Assembly: GCA_900473745.1 (NCBI GenBank)
Contig: UCMW01000002.1
Location: 96,523-160,522 of the forward strand
Reading direction: 5' to 3'
Length of the DNA: 64,000 bases
From: Hyphomicrobiales bacterium
GTDB taxonomy: Bacteria > Pseudomonadota > Alphaproteobacteria > Rhizobiales > Rhizobiaceae
Shown: positions 25,740 to 34,411 of the stretch, in pieces
Layout: each line of letters begins with the position of its first letter
How positions within the stretch are numbered: the stretch's first letter is position 1
Made by a program: the position numbers and the translations under genes
Notes under the pieces: model-generated
What the model was told of the DNA's origin: nothing
The model's input: only the letters and a program-made list of their open reading frames with translations
Databases searched by the model: none

Positions 25740-28700
25740 ATGCATCTGCTTCTCGCCCAGAAGGGATCGATCAGCGACGGCGACGAGGCGATCGATCTCG
25801 GCCAGACGCCGGGGGACGTGCTGTTCCTCTCGGCGGCCGACACGGAGCTTGCGGCCATTGCCGCAGCCGTGCAGGCGAGGGGCGACCACACGCTTCGCTG
25901 GCGGCTCGCCAGCCTGATGAACCTGAAACATCCGATGTCGGTCGACACCTATATCGAGCGCACGGCGCGCCACGCGCGGTTGATTGTTGTCAGGGCGCTG
26001 GGTGGTGCGAGCTATTTTCACTATGCGCTGGAAGCGCTGCATGCTGCCGCGCGCCGAAGTGGCGGGACGATCATCGTACTGCCGGGCGATGACAAGCCGG
26101 ACGAGGGGCTAAGGCCTTTCCAGAACTGCATCGACGAAGATCGGCAGGCGCTGTGGACCTATCTGACCGAAGGCGGGGCGGGGAATGCCTCGGCGTTTGT
26201 ATCCTATGCCGAGGCTATTCTCGATGGCACCGACCGACCGGAGCCCGCGCGGCCTCTGCTGAAAGCCGGCATCTGGTGGCCGGGCAGGGGCGTAATCGGT
26301 GTCGAGGAATGGGAAAGGCTGGCTCTCCCTTCTCCCCGTTTACGGGGAGAAGGTGCCCAAAGGGCGGATGAGGGGCAACCCGCAGAGGAAGACCAGCCCC
26401 TCACCCTGACCCTCTCCCCGCAGGCGGGGAGAGGGAATGTCGTCCCCCTCTGCTTTTACCGCGCCCTCGTTCAGAGCGGTGAAACAGCGCCGGTCGAAGC
26501 CATGGTCGATGCCTTGAAGGCTGAGGGACTGATCCCGCTTCCGGTCTTCGTCTCGAGCCTCAAGGACCAGGTCTCGGTCGACACGCTGCGCGCCATCTTC
26601 ACCCGTTTCCCGCCATCGGTGGTCATCAACACGACCGGTTTCGCCGTCTCGACCCCGGGCGCGGAAAAGCCGTCGACCGTGCTCGACGAGACGGGCGCCG
26701 TCGTGCTGCAGGCGATCTTCTCATCCTCGCCACGCAGCACCTGGGAGGGCTCGACCCAGGGCCTCAGCGCCCGCGATCTGGCGATGAGCGTCGCCTTGCC
26801 GGAAGTGGATGGCCGCGTGCTGACACGCGCCGTCTCTTTCAAGTCCAAGGCGCGGTTCGACGAACGCGTCGAGACCAATCTCGTCAGCCACGAGCCGGAT
26901 GCTGGCCGCATGCGCTTCGTCGCGGAGCTCGCCGCCAATTGGGCGACACTTCGCGCGACCGAGCCTGCGGATCGTCACGTGGCGCTGATCATGGCCAATT
27001 ACCCGAACCGCGACGGACGCCTTGGCAATGGTGTTGGACTTGATACCCCAGCAGGAACGATCGAAGTGATGCGCGCCATGCGCGACGCCGGTTACGACGT
27101 CACCGATCTGCCCGCTGACGGCGATATGCTGATGCAAGCCTTGATGGCCGGCCCGACCAATGCGGCGAATGACGGACGGGTTGTCCGGGAGCGTCTTTCA
27201 GTTAGCAATTACATTGAGTTCTTCCAGGATCTTCCCAAAGAGGTTCAGGACCGAGTCACCGCCCGATGGGGTGCCCCGGAGACCGACCCCTTCCATCTCG
27301 ACGGTGCCTTCGCGCTGCCGCTGATGCTCTTCGGCAAGCTCATGATCGGCATCCAACCGGCCCGTGGCTACAACATCGACCCCAAGGAAACCTATCATTC
27401 CCCAGACCTCGTCCCGCCGCATGGCTATCTCGCCTTCTACGCCTTCCTGAGGCGGGAATTCGGCGCGCAGGCCATCATCCACATGGGCAAACATGGCAAT
27501 CTCGAATGGCTGCCGGGCAAGGCGCTGGCACTGTCTGAGACCTGTTTCCCGGAAGCCATCTTCGGGCCGCTCCCGCATCTCTATCCCTTCATCGTCAATG
27601 ATCCCGGCGAAGGTACCCAGGCCAAGCGCCGGACCTCCGCCGTCATCATCGACCACCTGACGCCACCGCTGACGCGGGCCGAAAGTTATGGCCCGCTGAA
27701 GGATCTGGAAGCGCTGGTCGACGAATACTACGAGGCCGCGGGCGGCGATCCGCGCCGGCTGGTCCTGCTGAAAAAGCAGATCCTGGAACTGATTGCCGAT
27801 ATCGGCCTCGACCAGGATGCCGGCATCGCGAAAGGCGATGCGGAGGATCAGGCGCTGGAAAAGCTCGACGCCTATCTCTGCGACTTGAAGGAAATGCAGA
27901 TCCGTGACGGGCTGCACATCTTCGGCCTTGCGCCGGAGGGGCGGCTGTTGACAGATCTTGTTGTGGCGCTCGCCCGCGTGCCACGCGGTCAGGGCGAGGG
28001 CGGTGATGCCAGTTTGCAGCGGGCGATCGCGGGGGATCTGCAGCTGCTCTCCCCCCTTGTGGGGGAGATGTCGCCGCAGCCGACAGATGGGGGTATGCTC
28101 CAGGCGCAGAGGTTTGATTTACCCCCCTCTGGCCTGCCGGCCATTTCCCCCACAAGGGGGGAGAAGGGCACTACCGCCGCCGGTGTGCCCCCTTCTCCCC
28201 GCAGCCAAGGAGAAGGTGCCCGAAGGGCGGATGCGGGGCAGATTTTCGACCCCCTCGACTGCGTGATGTCTGATCCCTGGACCGGGCCAAAACCCGCGAT
28301 CCTCTCCGACATCACTGACGCCCCCTGGCGCACCCATGGGGACACCGTGGAGCGCATCGAACTCCTCGCGGCCAAATTCGTTTCCGGAGAAATGGCCTGC
28401 CCGGAAGACTGGCCGCGAACGAAAGCGGTGCTCGCCGAAATCGAAACTCGCTTGAAACCCGCCGTCGTTTCCTCCGGCCCAGCCGAAATCGAGGGCCTGC
28501 TAAAAGGTCTTGCCGGCCGCTTCGTGCCCCCCGGTCCCTCCGGCGCACCGACGCGTGGGCGGCCGGACGTGCTACCGACGGGCCGAAATTTCTACTCCGT
28601 CGACAGCCGCGCCGTGCCGACACCGGCGGCTTACGAACTGGGCAAGAAATCCGCCGAGCTGTTGATCCAGCGTTATGTCCAGGATCACGGCGAATGGCCG

Positions 28701-29774
28701 ACCTCCTTCGGCATCACCGCCTGGGGCACTTCCAACATGCGCACCGGCGGCGATGATATCGCTCAGGCCTTGGCCCTTGTTGGGGTCAAGCCCCTCTGGG
28801 ACATGGCGTCGCGCCGCGTCACCGGCTTCGAGGTGATCCCGATGGCCATGCTCGGCCGGCCGCGTGTCGATGTCACGTTGCGCATCTCCGGCTTCTTCCG
28901 TGACGCCTTTCCCGAGCAGATCGCGCTCTTCGACAAGGCGGTGCGCGCGGTCGCAGGCCTCGACGAGGACGAAGGCGACAATCCGATCGCCGCCCGGGTC
29001 CGGGCAGAGACGGGCAAACTGGTCGCCGAAGGACTCGATGAAATACAGGCCGCCCGTCGCGCCGGTTACCGAGTCTTCGGCTCCAAGCCAGGCGCCTATG
29101 GTGCGGGCCTGCAGGCCCTGATCGATGAGAAGGGCTGGACTGATCGCGCCGATCTCGCTGAAAGCTACCTCGTCTGGGGCGGTTATGCCTATGGCGCGGG
29201 CGAGGAGGGCAAGGCGGAACGCGGCCTGTTCGAGGAACGGCTGCGCTCCGTCCAGGCGGTGGTTCAGAATCAGGACAACCGCGAGCACGACCTGCTCGAC
29301 AGCGACGACTACTACCAGTTCGAGGGCGGCATGACGGCAGCGATCGAGCATGTGGCGGGTGTGAGGCCGAAGGTCTATCACAACGACCATTCGCGGCCGG
29401 AGAAGCCTGTGATCCGCAGCCTGGAGGAAGAGATCGGCCGCGTCGTGCGCGCCCGCGTCGTCAATCCCAAATGGATCGAGGGTGTCATGCGCCATGGCTA
29501 CAAGGGTGCCTTCGAGATCACCGCGACGGTTGATTATATGTTCGCTTTCGCCGCAACGACCGGCGCCGTGCGCGACCACCATTTTGAAGCCGTCTATCAG
29601 GCCTTCGTCCTCGACGAGCGCGTGCGCGACTTCATGACGGAAAAGAACGCCCCCGCTCAGAAGGAGTTGGCCGAGCGCCTGATCGAGGCAATCGACCGCG
29701 GATTGTGGACGCCGAAGAGCAATTCGGCCAAGTTCACCCTCGTTGAGATGGTTGAAGGAGAGCAACATGCCTGA
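25740..29774 (+). CDS. cobN: Cobaltochelatase subunit CobN, with two in-frame repeat insertions
   Basis: Large subunit of the ATP-dependent CobNST chelatase, which inserts cobalt into hydrogenobyrinate a,c-diamide late in the aerobic B12 pathway. The 1344 residues exceed the roughly 1270 usual for the family. Conserved blocks include IHMGKHGNLEWLPGKALALS, FDPLDCVMSDPWTGPKP and AWGTSNMRTGGDDIAQAL. The extra length comes from two translated palindromic repeats, at about residues 196-233 and 770-834, both in short loops between conserved blocks and both without stops or frameshift. The 3' end overlaps the GFA gene by 8 bases. CobS and CobT are not in this window. Confidence 0.95.
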   Translation: MHLLLAQKGSISDGDEAIDLGQTPGDVLFLSAADTELAAIAAAVQARGDHTLRWRLASLMNLKHPMSVDTYIERTARHARLIVVRALGGASYFHYALEALHAAARRSGGTIIVLPGDDKPDEGLRPFQNCIDEDRQALWTYLTEGGAGNASAFVSYAEAILDGTDRPEPARPLLKAGIWWPGRGVIGVEEWERLALPSPRLRGEGAQRADEGQPAEEDQPLTLTLSPQAGRGNVVPLCFYRALVQSGETAPVEAMVDALKAEGLIPLPVFVSSLKDQVSVDTLRAIFTRFPPSVVINTTGFAVSTPGAEKPSTVLDETGAVVLQAIFSSSPRSTWEGSTQGLSARDLAMSVALPEVDGRVLTRAVSFKSKARFDERVETNLVSHEPDAGRMRFVAELAANWATLRATEPADRHVALIMANYPNRDGRLGNGVGLDTPAGTIEVMRAMRDAGYDVTDLPADGDMLMQALMAGPTNAANDGRVVRERLSVSNYIEFFQDLPKEVQDRVTARWGAPETDPFHLDGAFALPLMLFGKLMIGIQPARGYNIDPKETYHSPDLVPPHGYLAFYAFLRREFGAQAIIHMGKHGNLEWLPGKALALSETCFPEAIFGPLPHLYPFIVNDPGEGTQAKRRTSAVIIDHLTPPLTRAESYGPLKDLEALVDEYYEAAGGDPRRLVLLKKQILELIADIGLDQDAGIAKGDAEDQALEKLDAYLCDLKEMQIRDGLHIFGLAPEGRLLTDLVVALARVPRGQGEGGDASLQRAIAGDLQLLSPLVGEMSPQPTDGGMLQAQRFDLPPSGLPAISPTRGEKGTTAAGVPPSPRSQGEGARRADAGQIFDPLDCVMSDPWTGPKPAILSDITDAPWRTHGDTVERIELLAAKFVSGEMACPEDWPRTKAVLAEIETRLKPAVVSSGPAEIEGLLKGLAGRFVPPGPSGAPTRGRPDVLPTGRNFYSVDSRAVPTPAAYELGKKSAELLIQRYVQDHGEWPTSFGITAWGTSNMRTGGDDIAQALALVGVKPLWDMASRRVTGFEVIPMAMLGRPRVDVTLRISGFFRDAFPEQIALFDKAVRAVAGLDEDEGDNPIAARVRAETGKLVAEGLDEIQAARRAGYRVFGSKPGAYGAGLQALIDEKGWTDRADLAESYLVWGGYAYGAGEEGKAERGLFEERLRSVQAVVQNQDNREHDLLDSDDYYQFEGGMTAAIEHVAGVRPKVYHNDHSRPEKPVIRSLEEEIGRVVRARVVNPKWIEGVMRHGYKGAFEITATVDYMFAFAATTGAVRDHHFEAVYQAFVLDERVRDFMTEKNAPAQKELAERLIEAIDRGLWTPKSNSAKFTLVEMVEGEQHA
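26325..26437. repeat. Palindromic repeat inside cobN (first copy)
   Basis: Contains CTTCTCCCCGTTTACGGGGA with AGGTGCCCAAAGGGCGGATG, and then CCTCACCCTGACCCTCTCC with GCAGGCGGGGAGAGGG. The same modules form the intergenic repeat at 4367-4510. It is read in frame as peptide blocks such as SPRLRGEGAQRADEG and LTLTLSPQAGRG between conserved CobN segments GVIGVEEWERL and VPLCFYRALVQSG. Confidence 0.88.
28047..28240. repeat. Compound palindromic repeat inside cobN (second site)
   Basis: Two repeat families are joined here. One has CCCCCCTTGTGGGGGAGATG facing CATTTCCCCCACAAGGGGGG (28047-28166). The other has CCTTCTCCCCGCAGCCAAGG with AGGTGCCCGAAGGGCGGATG (28184-28240). Translated blocks are LSPLVGEMSPQPTDGG, PPSGLPAISPTRGEKG and PSPRSQGEGARRADAG. 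It lies between the conserved CobN segments ASLQRAIAGDLQL and FDPLDCVMSD. Confidence 0.88.
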
Positions 29775-30186
29775 TGTTCACAGTGGAAAACCGATGGCCT
29801 TGAGCGGCCATTGCCTGTGTGGTGGCGTGCGCTTCCGCACGACTGGCCTCGTCCGAACCTCCGGCCATTGCCATTGCGAAAGCTGCCGGCGCGCCGCTTC
29901 GTCGCCGGTCACCACCTTCTTCACCGTCCCGCGCGAGGGCGCCGAACTTGGCGGCGAGAGCCTGCGTTTCTATGCCTCCTCGCCGGGCGTACGCCGCGGC
30001 TTCTGCGGCAAGTGTGGATCGCCGATGTCCTTTGAGACGGAGCGCCGGCCCGACGATATCGATTTGTATGTCGCAAGCCTGGATGCCGGGCTTTCCGTTC
30101 CGATCCGCGAACACTGGCACTGGGACGAACGCGTTGACTGGCTTGATATCGTCGACGACCTGCCGAAGAGCGAGGGCGGGGTGTGA
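29767..30186 (+). CDS. GFA/CENP-V family zinc protein
   Basis: A 139-residue protein with the cysteine pattern of the glutathione-dependent formaldehyde-activating (GFA) fold: GHCLCGGVRF, GHCHCESCRR and FCGKCGSPMSF. Members bind zinc in a beta-tent fold; most have no proven reaction. It overlaps cobN by 8 bases and the acetyltransferase gene by 4, so it is part of the cob operon transcript, although a role in B12 synthesis is not known. Confidence 0.88.
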   Translation: MPDVHSGKPMALSGHCLCGGVRFRTTGLVRTSGHCHCESCRRAASSPVTTFFTVPREGAELGGESLRFYASSPGVRRGFCGKCGSPMSFETERRPDDIDLYVASLDAGLSVPIREHWHWDERVDWLDIVDDLPKSEGGV

Positions 30187-30629
30187 CGGAGCTTGTGCAT
30201 ATCGAGCTGGTAGCCGGTGATGACGATGCCTTGGCTAGGGCTGTCGATGGCATTCTCGATGAGGCGGCAGCAGCGCTGGGACGGCGGTTCGAGGGCCGAA
30301 AGGTTCAGCTGCGGGCCGTAGACGCCGGGGGCGCTATGTTGGGTGGGCTGATCGGCGCGCATTTGCAGCGATGGTTTTTCGTCAAGCTGCTGGCCGTATC
30401 GCCCGAAGCGCGCGGCAGAGGCATCGGCGCCAAGCTACTTGCACGAGCAGAAACCCACGCGCGCGAGGAGGGACTTGTCGGCATCTATCTCGACACCTTC
30501 GATTTTCAGGCGCCGCGCTTTTACCTGCGCGAGGGCTATCGCGAAATTGGCCGGCTGCCAAAGATCGGCGATGCCCCGCAGCGCATCTGGTTTGCAAAAA
30601 AATTCAACGATACCGGGAGTACCACATGA
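30183..30629 (+). CDS. GNAT family N-acetyltransferase
   Basis: A 148-residue GNAT enzyme with the acetyl-CoA binding motif A in LLAVSPEARGRGIGAKLLAR and a C-terminal FYLREGYREIGRLP. The substrate is unknown. It begins with GTG inside the GTGA overlap with the GFA gene and ends in an ATGA overlap with cobO, so three genes are tightly coupled. It is probably a passenger in the cob operon. Confidence 0.85.
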   Translation: MTELVHIELVAGDDDALARAVDGILDEAAAALGRRFEGRKVQLRAVDAGGAMLGGLIGAHLQRWFFVKLLAVSPEARGRGIGAKLLARAETHAREEGLVGIYLDTFDFQAPRFYLREGYREIGRLPKIGDAPQRIWFAKKFNDTGSTT

Positions 30630-31258
30630 CCGAGGAAATCACTGGCACCGGCGAGGCCGATCTCGCCCGCCACGCGGAGAAGATGGCAAAGAAAAAGGCC
30701 GCCCGCGATAAGATCATGGCGACCAAGACGGGTGAAAAGGGCCTGATCATTGTCCATACGGGCAAGGGCAAGGGCAAGTCGTCAGCCGCCTTCGGCATGA
30801 TCTTCCGACACATCGCCCATGGCAAGAAATGCGCCGTGGTCCAGTTCATCAAGGGTGCCATGTCGACCGGCGAACGCGATCTCATCCTGAGGCACTTCAG
30901 CGATCTCTGCGATTTCCACACCATGGGCGAGGGTTTTACCTGGGAGACCCAAGACAAGGCGCGCGACATCGCCATGGCGAAAGCCGCTTGGGAGAAGGCC
31001 AAGGAATTGATCCGCGATCCATTGAATTCCATGGTGCTGCTCGACGAAGTGAATATCGCCATTCGCTATGACTACATCGATCTTGCCGAGGTACTGGAGT
31101 TTCTGGCGACTGAGAAGCCACCGATGACCCATGTCGTCTTGACCGGCCGCAACGCCAAGGACGAGCTGATTGAACTCGCCGATCTCGTCACCGAGATGGA
31201 ATTGGTGAAGCACCCCTTCCGCTCGGGCATCAAGGCGCAGATCGGCGTGGAATACTAA
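30626..31258 (+). CDS. cobO: Cob(I)yrinic acid a,c-diamide adenosyltransferase CobO
   Basis: BtuR/CobO/CobA-type enzyme of 210 residues that attaches the adenosyl ligand from ATP to the corrinoid cobalt. The modified P-loop is HTGKGKGKSSAAFGM near residue 42; VQFIKGAMSTGERDLI, VLLDEVNIAI and MTHVVLTGRNA are further family blocks. It acts just after CobNST, which fits its place after cobN. Start fixed by the ATGA overlap with the acetyltransferase gene. Last gene of the first cob block. Confidence 0.95.
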   Translation: MTEEITGTGEADLARHAEKMAKKKAARDKIMATKTGEKGLIIVHTGKGKGKSSAAFGMIFRHIAHGKKCAVVQFIKGAMSTGERDLILRHFSDLCDFHTMGEGFTWETQDKARDIAMAKAAWEKAKELIRDPLNSMVLLDEVNIAIRYDYIDLAEVLEFLATEKPPMTHVVLTGRNAKDELIELADLVTEMELVKHPFRSGIKAQIGVEY

Positions 31259-31282
31259 GCGGCTAATCTCCGCGCCAATCTC

Positions 31283-31579
31283 TCAACTTCTTAGAAAATC
31301 GGGGAGAGCCCGATTGTGGATCACGGATAGGATTTCGATGTCGGGTGATCGGATTGCGTAGAAGATAACGTGCTCTCCTTGAGGAAAGGAATAGCAATTT
31401 TCACGGAGTTCAGGGCGTGCCTTGCCGAGGCGGGGATTTTCGACGAGCCATTGAAGCCTCTGCCGCAATGCGCCAAGATATTTGCGGCGCTGCGCATTTC
31501 CCCATTGCCGTGCGGTGTATTCATTGATCGCCTTGAGATCGTCCGCTGCTTTCAGCGTTAGGCGATACCGACCGCTCAC
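31283..31579 (-). CDS. parE: ParE/RelE-superfamily toxin
   Basis: A 98-residue toxin of the ParE type. The typical pattern is YRLTLKAADDLKAINEYTAR at the start, then GNAQRRKYLGALRQRL, NPRLGKARPELRENCYSF and HVIFYAIRSPDIEILSVIH. ParE toxins poison DNA gyrase; RelE relatives cut mRNA, and ParE is the better fit here. Its start overlaps the antitoxin stop by 4 bases. The pair is inserted between cobO and the permease, opposite to the cob genes. Confidence 0.85.
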   Translation of the reverse strand: MSGRYRLTLKAADDLKAINEYTARQWGNAQRRKYLGALRQRLQWLVENPRLGKARPELRENCYSFPQGEHVIFYAIRSPDIEILSVIHNRALPDFLRS

Positions 31580-31830
31580 GGCGCCGCGTCCGCGACATCA
31601 GCCTCCAATAGGCGATCGAGAAAGTCGTCCTCGGCAAACTCGCCCCGTTCGGCCTGCCTGCGGCCTTCGTCGATATTGCGGCGTAGCTCAGCAAGCTTAC
31701 GGTCTTGGTCTTCGAGACCCTTCAAAGCGTCGCGAACAACCTCGTCGGCAGACGCATAGCGTCCGCTCCTGACCTGTTCGTCTATATAGCTTTCCCAATG
31801 CGCTCCAAGATCGATTGCTGTCTTCGCCAT
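31576..31830 (-). CDS. parD: ParD-type antitoxin
   Basis: An 84-residue antitoxin with an N-terminal ribbon-helix-helix DNA-binding region (WESYIDEQVRSGRYASADEVVRDALKG, shown in part) and a charged C-terminal arm that binds the toxin (RRNIDEGRRQAERGEF). As usual, the antitoxin gene precedes the toxin, and the complex probably represses its own promoter upstream of 31830. Start at 31830 gives MAKTAIDLG; an in-frame start four codons earlier is possible. Confidence 0.85.
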   Translation of the reverse strand: MAKTAIDLGAHWESYIDEQVRSGRYASADEVVRDALKGLEDQDRKLAELRRNIDEGRRQAERGEFAEDDFLDRLLEADVADAAP

Positions 31831-31906
31831 GGCTCCTCGCAACGGGCGCTGTCAGCCCTTGAGGGACTATAGCCGTTGGCGGCCGTGCTTGCAAAGCCGC
31901 GAAGCG

Positions 31907-32692
31907 TCAAAACCCGATCCACACCCGGATCGGATTGGTCGGATCGGCAAGCAGCTTGATGGCAAGTGCCACGCAGGTGATGACCAGCAGCGGCTTGATG
32001 ATCTTGGCGCCCTGGCGCATGGCAAAACGCGAGCCGGTCTGGGCGCCGAGGAACTGGCCGACGCCCATCAACAGGCCGACCTTCCACAGAACCACGCCGC
32101 TTGCGACGAAGACGAGGAAGGCACCGACATTCGAGCCGAGGTTCAGGAGCTTGGTATGGGCGGTCGCCTTCAGCAGGCCGAAGCCGGCGAGGGAGACGAA
32201 GGCCAGCATGAAGAAGGAGCCGGTGCCGGGGCCGAAGACGCCGTCATAGAGGCCGATCAGCGGCACGAGCGTGAGGCCGAAGACGAAAGGCGTCATCCGC
32301 TGATGGCGGTCTTCGTCTGAAATGTTTGGCTTCAGCGCGAAGTAGAGCGCGATAGCGACGAGCAGGAAGGGCATCAGCACGCGCAGCACGTCGCCCGGCA
32401 CCACGGTCGCGATCAGCGCGCCGATGGCACCACCGATCACGGCCATCGCGGCCATCGGCAGTTGCTTCCTGAGGTCCACATGGCCCTTGCGCGCATAGGC
32501 GATGGTGGCAGACCCTGCCCCGAACATCGATTGCAGCTTGTTTGTACCCAAGGTCTCAAGCGGTGGAATACCTGCGATCAACATGGCCGGAATGGTGATC
32601 AATCCGCCGCCGCCGGCGATCGAATCGATGAAACCGGCAATGAAGGCGGCGACAAACAAGAGCAGAAGGGCTTGGAAGGCGAGATCGACCAC
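31907..32692 (-). CDS. TSUP (TauE/SafE) family membrane permease
   Basis: Multi-span inner-membrane protein of about 261 residues. The family signatures are AGFIDSIAGGGGLITIPAML near the N-terminus, LGTNKLQSMFGAGSATIAY, and in the second half YDGVFGPGTGSFFMLAFV. TSUP proteins move sulfite, sulfoacetate or similar anions. The GTG at 32692 starts the protein close to the family N-terminus; a TTG at 32740 would add 16 residues, and neither has a clear ribosome site. It has no obvious tie to cobalamin. Confidence 0.85.
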   Translation of the reverse strand: MVDLAFQALLLLFVAAFIAGFIDSIAGGGGLITIPAMLIAGIPPLETLGTNKLQSMFGAGSATIAYARKGHVDLRKQLPMAAMAVIGGAIGALIATVVPGDVLRVLMPFLLVAIALYFALKPNISDEDRHQRMTPFVFGLTLVPLIGLYDGVFGPGTGSFFMLAFVSLAGFGLLKATAHTKLLNLGSNVGAFLVFVASGVVLWKVGLLMGVGQFLGAQTGSRFAMRQGAKIIKPLLVITCVALAIKLLADPTNPIRVWIGF

Positions 32693-33040
32693 GGGGAGAC
32701 TCGTGAGGAGGGTGTCAAATGTGCCGCCCTTGTGAACCAATCAGGTCGGCTCCGCAACCGGCCAGGTCCGTCGCGCGTGTCGCGAGCGGGACATTCTGTG
32801 AACTGCCGCATCCGTCACACAATGCGCCGCAATCCGGTTTGACCGTTCGCTGACGCTTCGATAAAGCTCATGACAATGTGCGACGGCGCCTGTTCGACAG
32901 GCTGGAAATAGTCCGGTGCGGCCGACCCAATCAGGGGGCCAATTCCGGAGCTGTCCCAAAGGCCATGGACCACGCCTGAAGAGGTGGGAGGTTCGGCGCT
33001 TCGTACAGGCAGACAAAACGAAGCAGGGAGGCCTTTATCT
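32693..33040. other. Intergenic region before cbiX, no feature recognised
   Basis: This 348-base gap separates the TSUP gene from the cbiX-cobM block and should hold the promoters of both. I looked for a second B12 box or other riboswitch landmarks and found none. GCAGGGAGG at 33023-33031 is a suitable ribosome site for cbiX. Confidence 0.4.
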
Positions 33041-34411
33041 ATGGCGGAAAAACTCGGAATCATGGTCTGCGGCCACGGCAGCCGCAACCAGAATGCGGCC
33101 AAGGAATTCGCCGTGATCGCGGAGGCGCTGCGCGCCCGCAACCCCGATATGCCGGTCGAATACGGCTATCTCGAATTCTGCAACCCGGTGATTTCGGCCG
33201 GTCTCGACAGCCTGCGCGACCAGGGCGTCACCCGCGTGCTGGCCGTCCCCGGCATGCTGTTTGCTGCCGGCCACGCCAAGAACGACATTCCCTCGGTGCT
33301 CAACACCTATCAGGCACAGAACCCGGGCATGGTGGTCAATTACGGCCGCGAACTGGGCATCGACCTGAAGATGATCCGCGCCGCTGGTGATCGCATTCAG
33401 GCTGCCGTCGATGAGGCAAACGAGACGCTCGGCTTCGTCGAGAAGCATGAAACGCTGCTGATGGTTGTCGGTCGCGGCTCGTCGGATCCGGACGCCAATT
33501 CGAACGCCACCAAGGTCATGCGCATGCTTTGGGAAGGCATGGGCTTTGGCTGGGGCGAAACCTGTTATTCGGGTGTCACCTTCCCGCTGGTCGAACCTGG
33601 CCTGACACATGCCGCCAAGCTCGGCTACAAGCGCATCGTCGTGTTCCCGTATTTCCTCTTCACCGGCGTGCTGGTGAAGCGCATCTACAGCTATACCGAC
33701 GAAGTGGCCGCGCGTTACCCCGAGATCCAGTTCGTCAAGGCGAGTTACCTGAATGACCACCCGCTGGTCCTCGATGCCTTCCAGGATCGGGTCAAGGAAA
33801 TCCTTGAAGGCGCGGCGGTGATGAACTGCCAGATGTGCAAATACCGCGAACAGGTGCTCGGCTTCGAAGCCGATGTCGGCCAGCGCCAAGAGAGCCACCA
33901 CCACCATGTCGAAGGCATCGGCGGCGGACTGGAAAACTGTCCCTGCAATGGGGACTGCGATGCCTCCTGCCGCGATCAGGATTTCTGTCGCGAGCATGGC
34001 CTGCCGTGGACCCCGTTGCACAGCCATGCGGAACCGGCACCTCTGAAGCCCGTGCCCGTCGAGCCGACCTTCGACTATGCGCCGTCCTTCACGCTCGGCG
34101 GCAAGTATGGGGCGCTCAAGGACAAGGCACCCGACGCCGATCTGCAGGCCGTGATGGACGCGCCGACCTCTGGCAAGGCCGCACAGCATGAGCATGGTCC
34201 GAATTGCGGCTGTGGTCATCACGACCATGATCATGGACACGACCACAACCATGCCCATGGGCGCGATCATGGCCACCATCATCATGGTCACGATCACGGA
34301 CATGACCACGCGCATGAACATGGCCATGCGCACGGCCACGATCATCACCACGCGCCCTATCCGCATGCCGACCATCCGCTGGGGCCGAAGTCGATGCAGA
34401 AGAAAAAGTAA
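33041..34411 (+). CDS. cbiX: Long-form CbiX chelatase with Cys-rich and His-rich tail
   Basis: A 456-residue class II chelatase-type protein that would insert Co(II) into sirohydrochlorin. Two tandem CbiX domains fill about residues 1-270 (LGIMVCGHGSRNQNAAKEF and LMVVGRGSSDPDANSNATKV begin each). Then comes the MNCQMC iron-sulfur motif known in long CbiX, a second cysteine cluster (ENCPCNGDCDASC, about 308-325), a proline linker, and from about 390 a tail with 29 histidines (HHDHDHGHDHNHAHG and similar). Early cobalt insertion belongs to the anaerobic pathway, whereas cobN upstream belongs to the late route. The next gene's ATG overlaps the stop by one base. Confidence 0.9.
   Translation: MAEKLGIMVCGHGSRNQNAAKEFAVIAEALRARNPDMPVEYGYLEFCNPVISAGLDSLRDQGVTRVLAVPGMLFAAGHAKNDIPSVLNTYQAQNPGMVVNYGRELGIDLKMIRAAGDRIQAAVDEANETLGFVEKHETLLMVVGRGSSDPDANSNATKVMRMLWEGMGFGWGETCYSGVTFPLVEPGLTHAAKLGYKRIVVFPYFLFTGVLVKRIYSYTDEVAARYPEIQFVKASYLNDHPLVLDAFQDRVKEILEGAAVMNCQMCKYREQVLGFEADVGQRQESHHHHVEGIGGGLENCPCNGDCDASCRDQDFCREHGLPWTPLHSHAEPAPLKPVPVEPTFDYAPSFTLGGKYGALKDKAPDADLQAVMDAPTSGKAAQHEHGPNCGCGHHDHDHGHDHNHAHGRDHGHHHHGHDHGHDHAHEHGHAHGHDHHHAPYPHADHPLGPKSMQKKK

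Noticed and set aside
24522..26042. A 506-codon minus-strand open frame
   Set aside because: It is antisense to cobP, cobW and the start of cobN, all of which have clear catalytic motifs; the frame has none.
28572..29768. A 398-codon minus-strand open frame opposite cobN
   Set aside because: It is a shadow of the conserved C-terminal half of CobN and has no ribosome site or domain.
32741..33040. Second cobalamin riboswitch before cbiX
   Set aside because: No B12 box (AGCCAGGAGACC-type) and none of the upstream conserved blocks are present.
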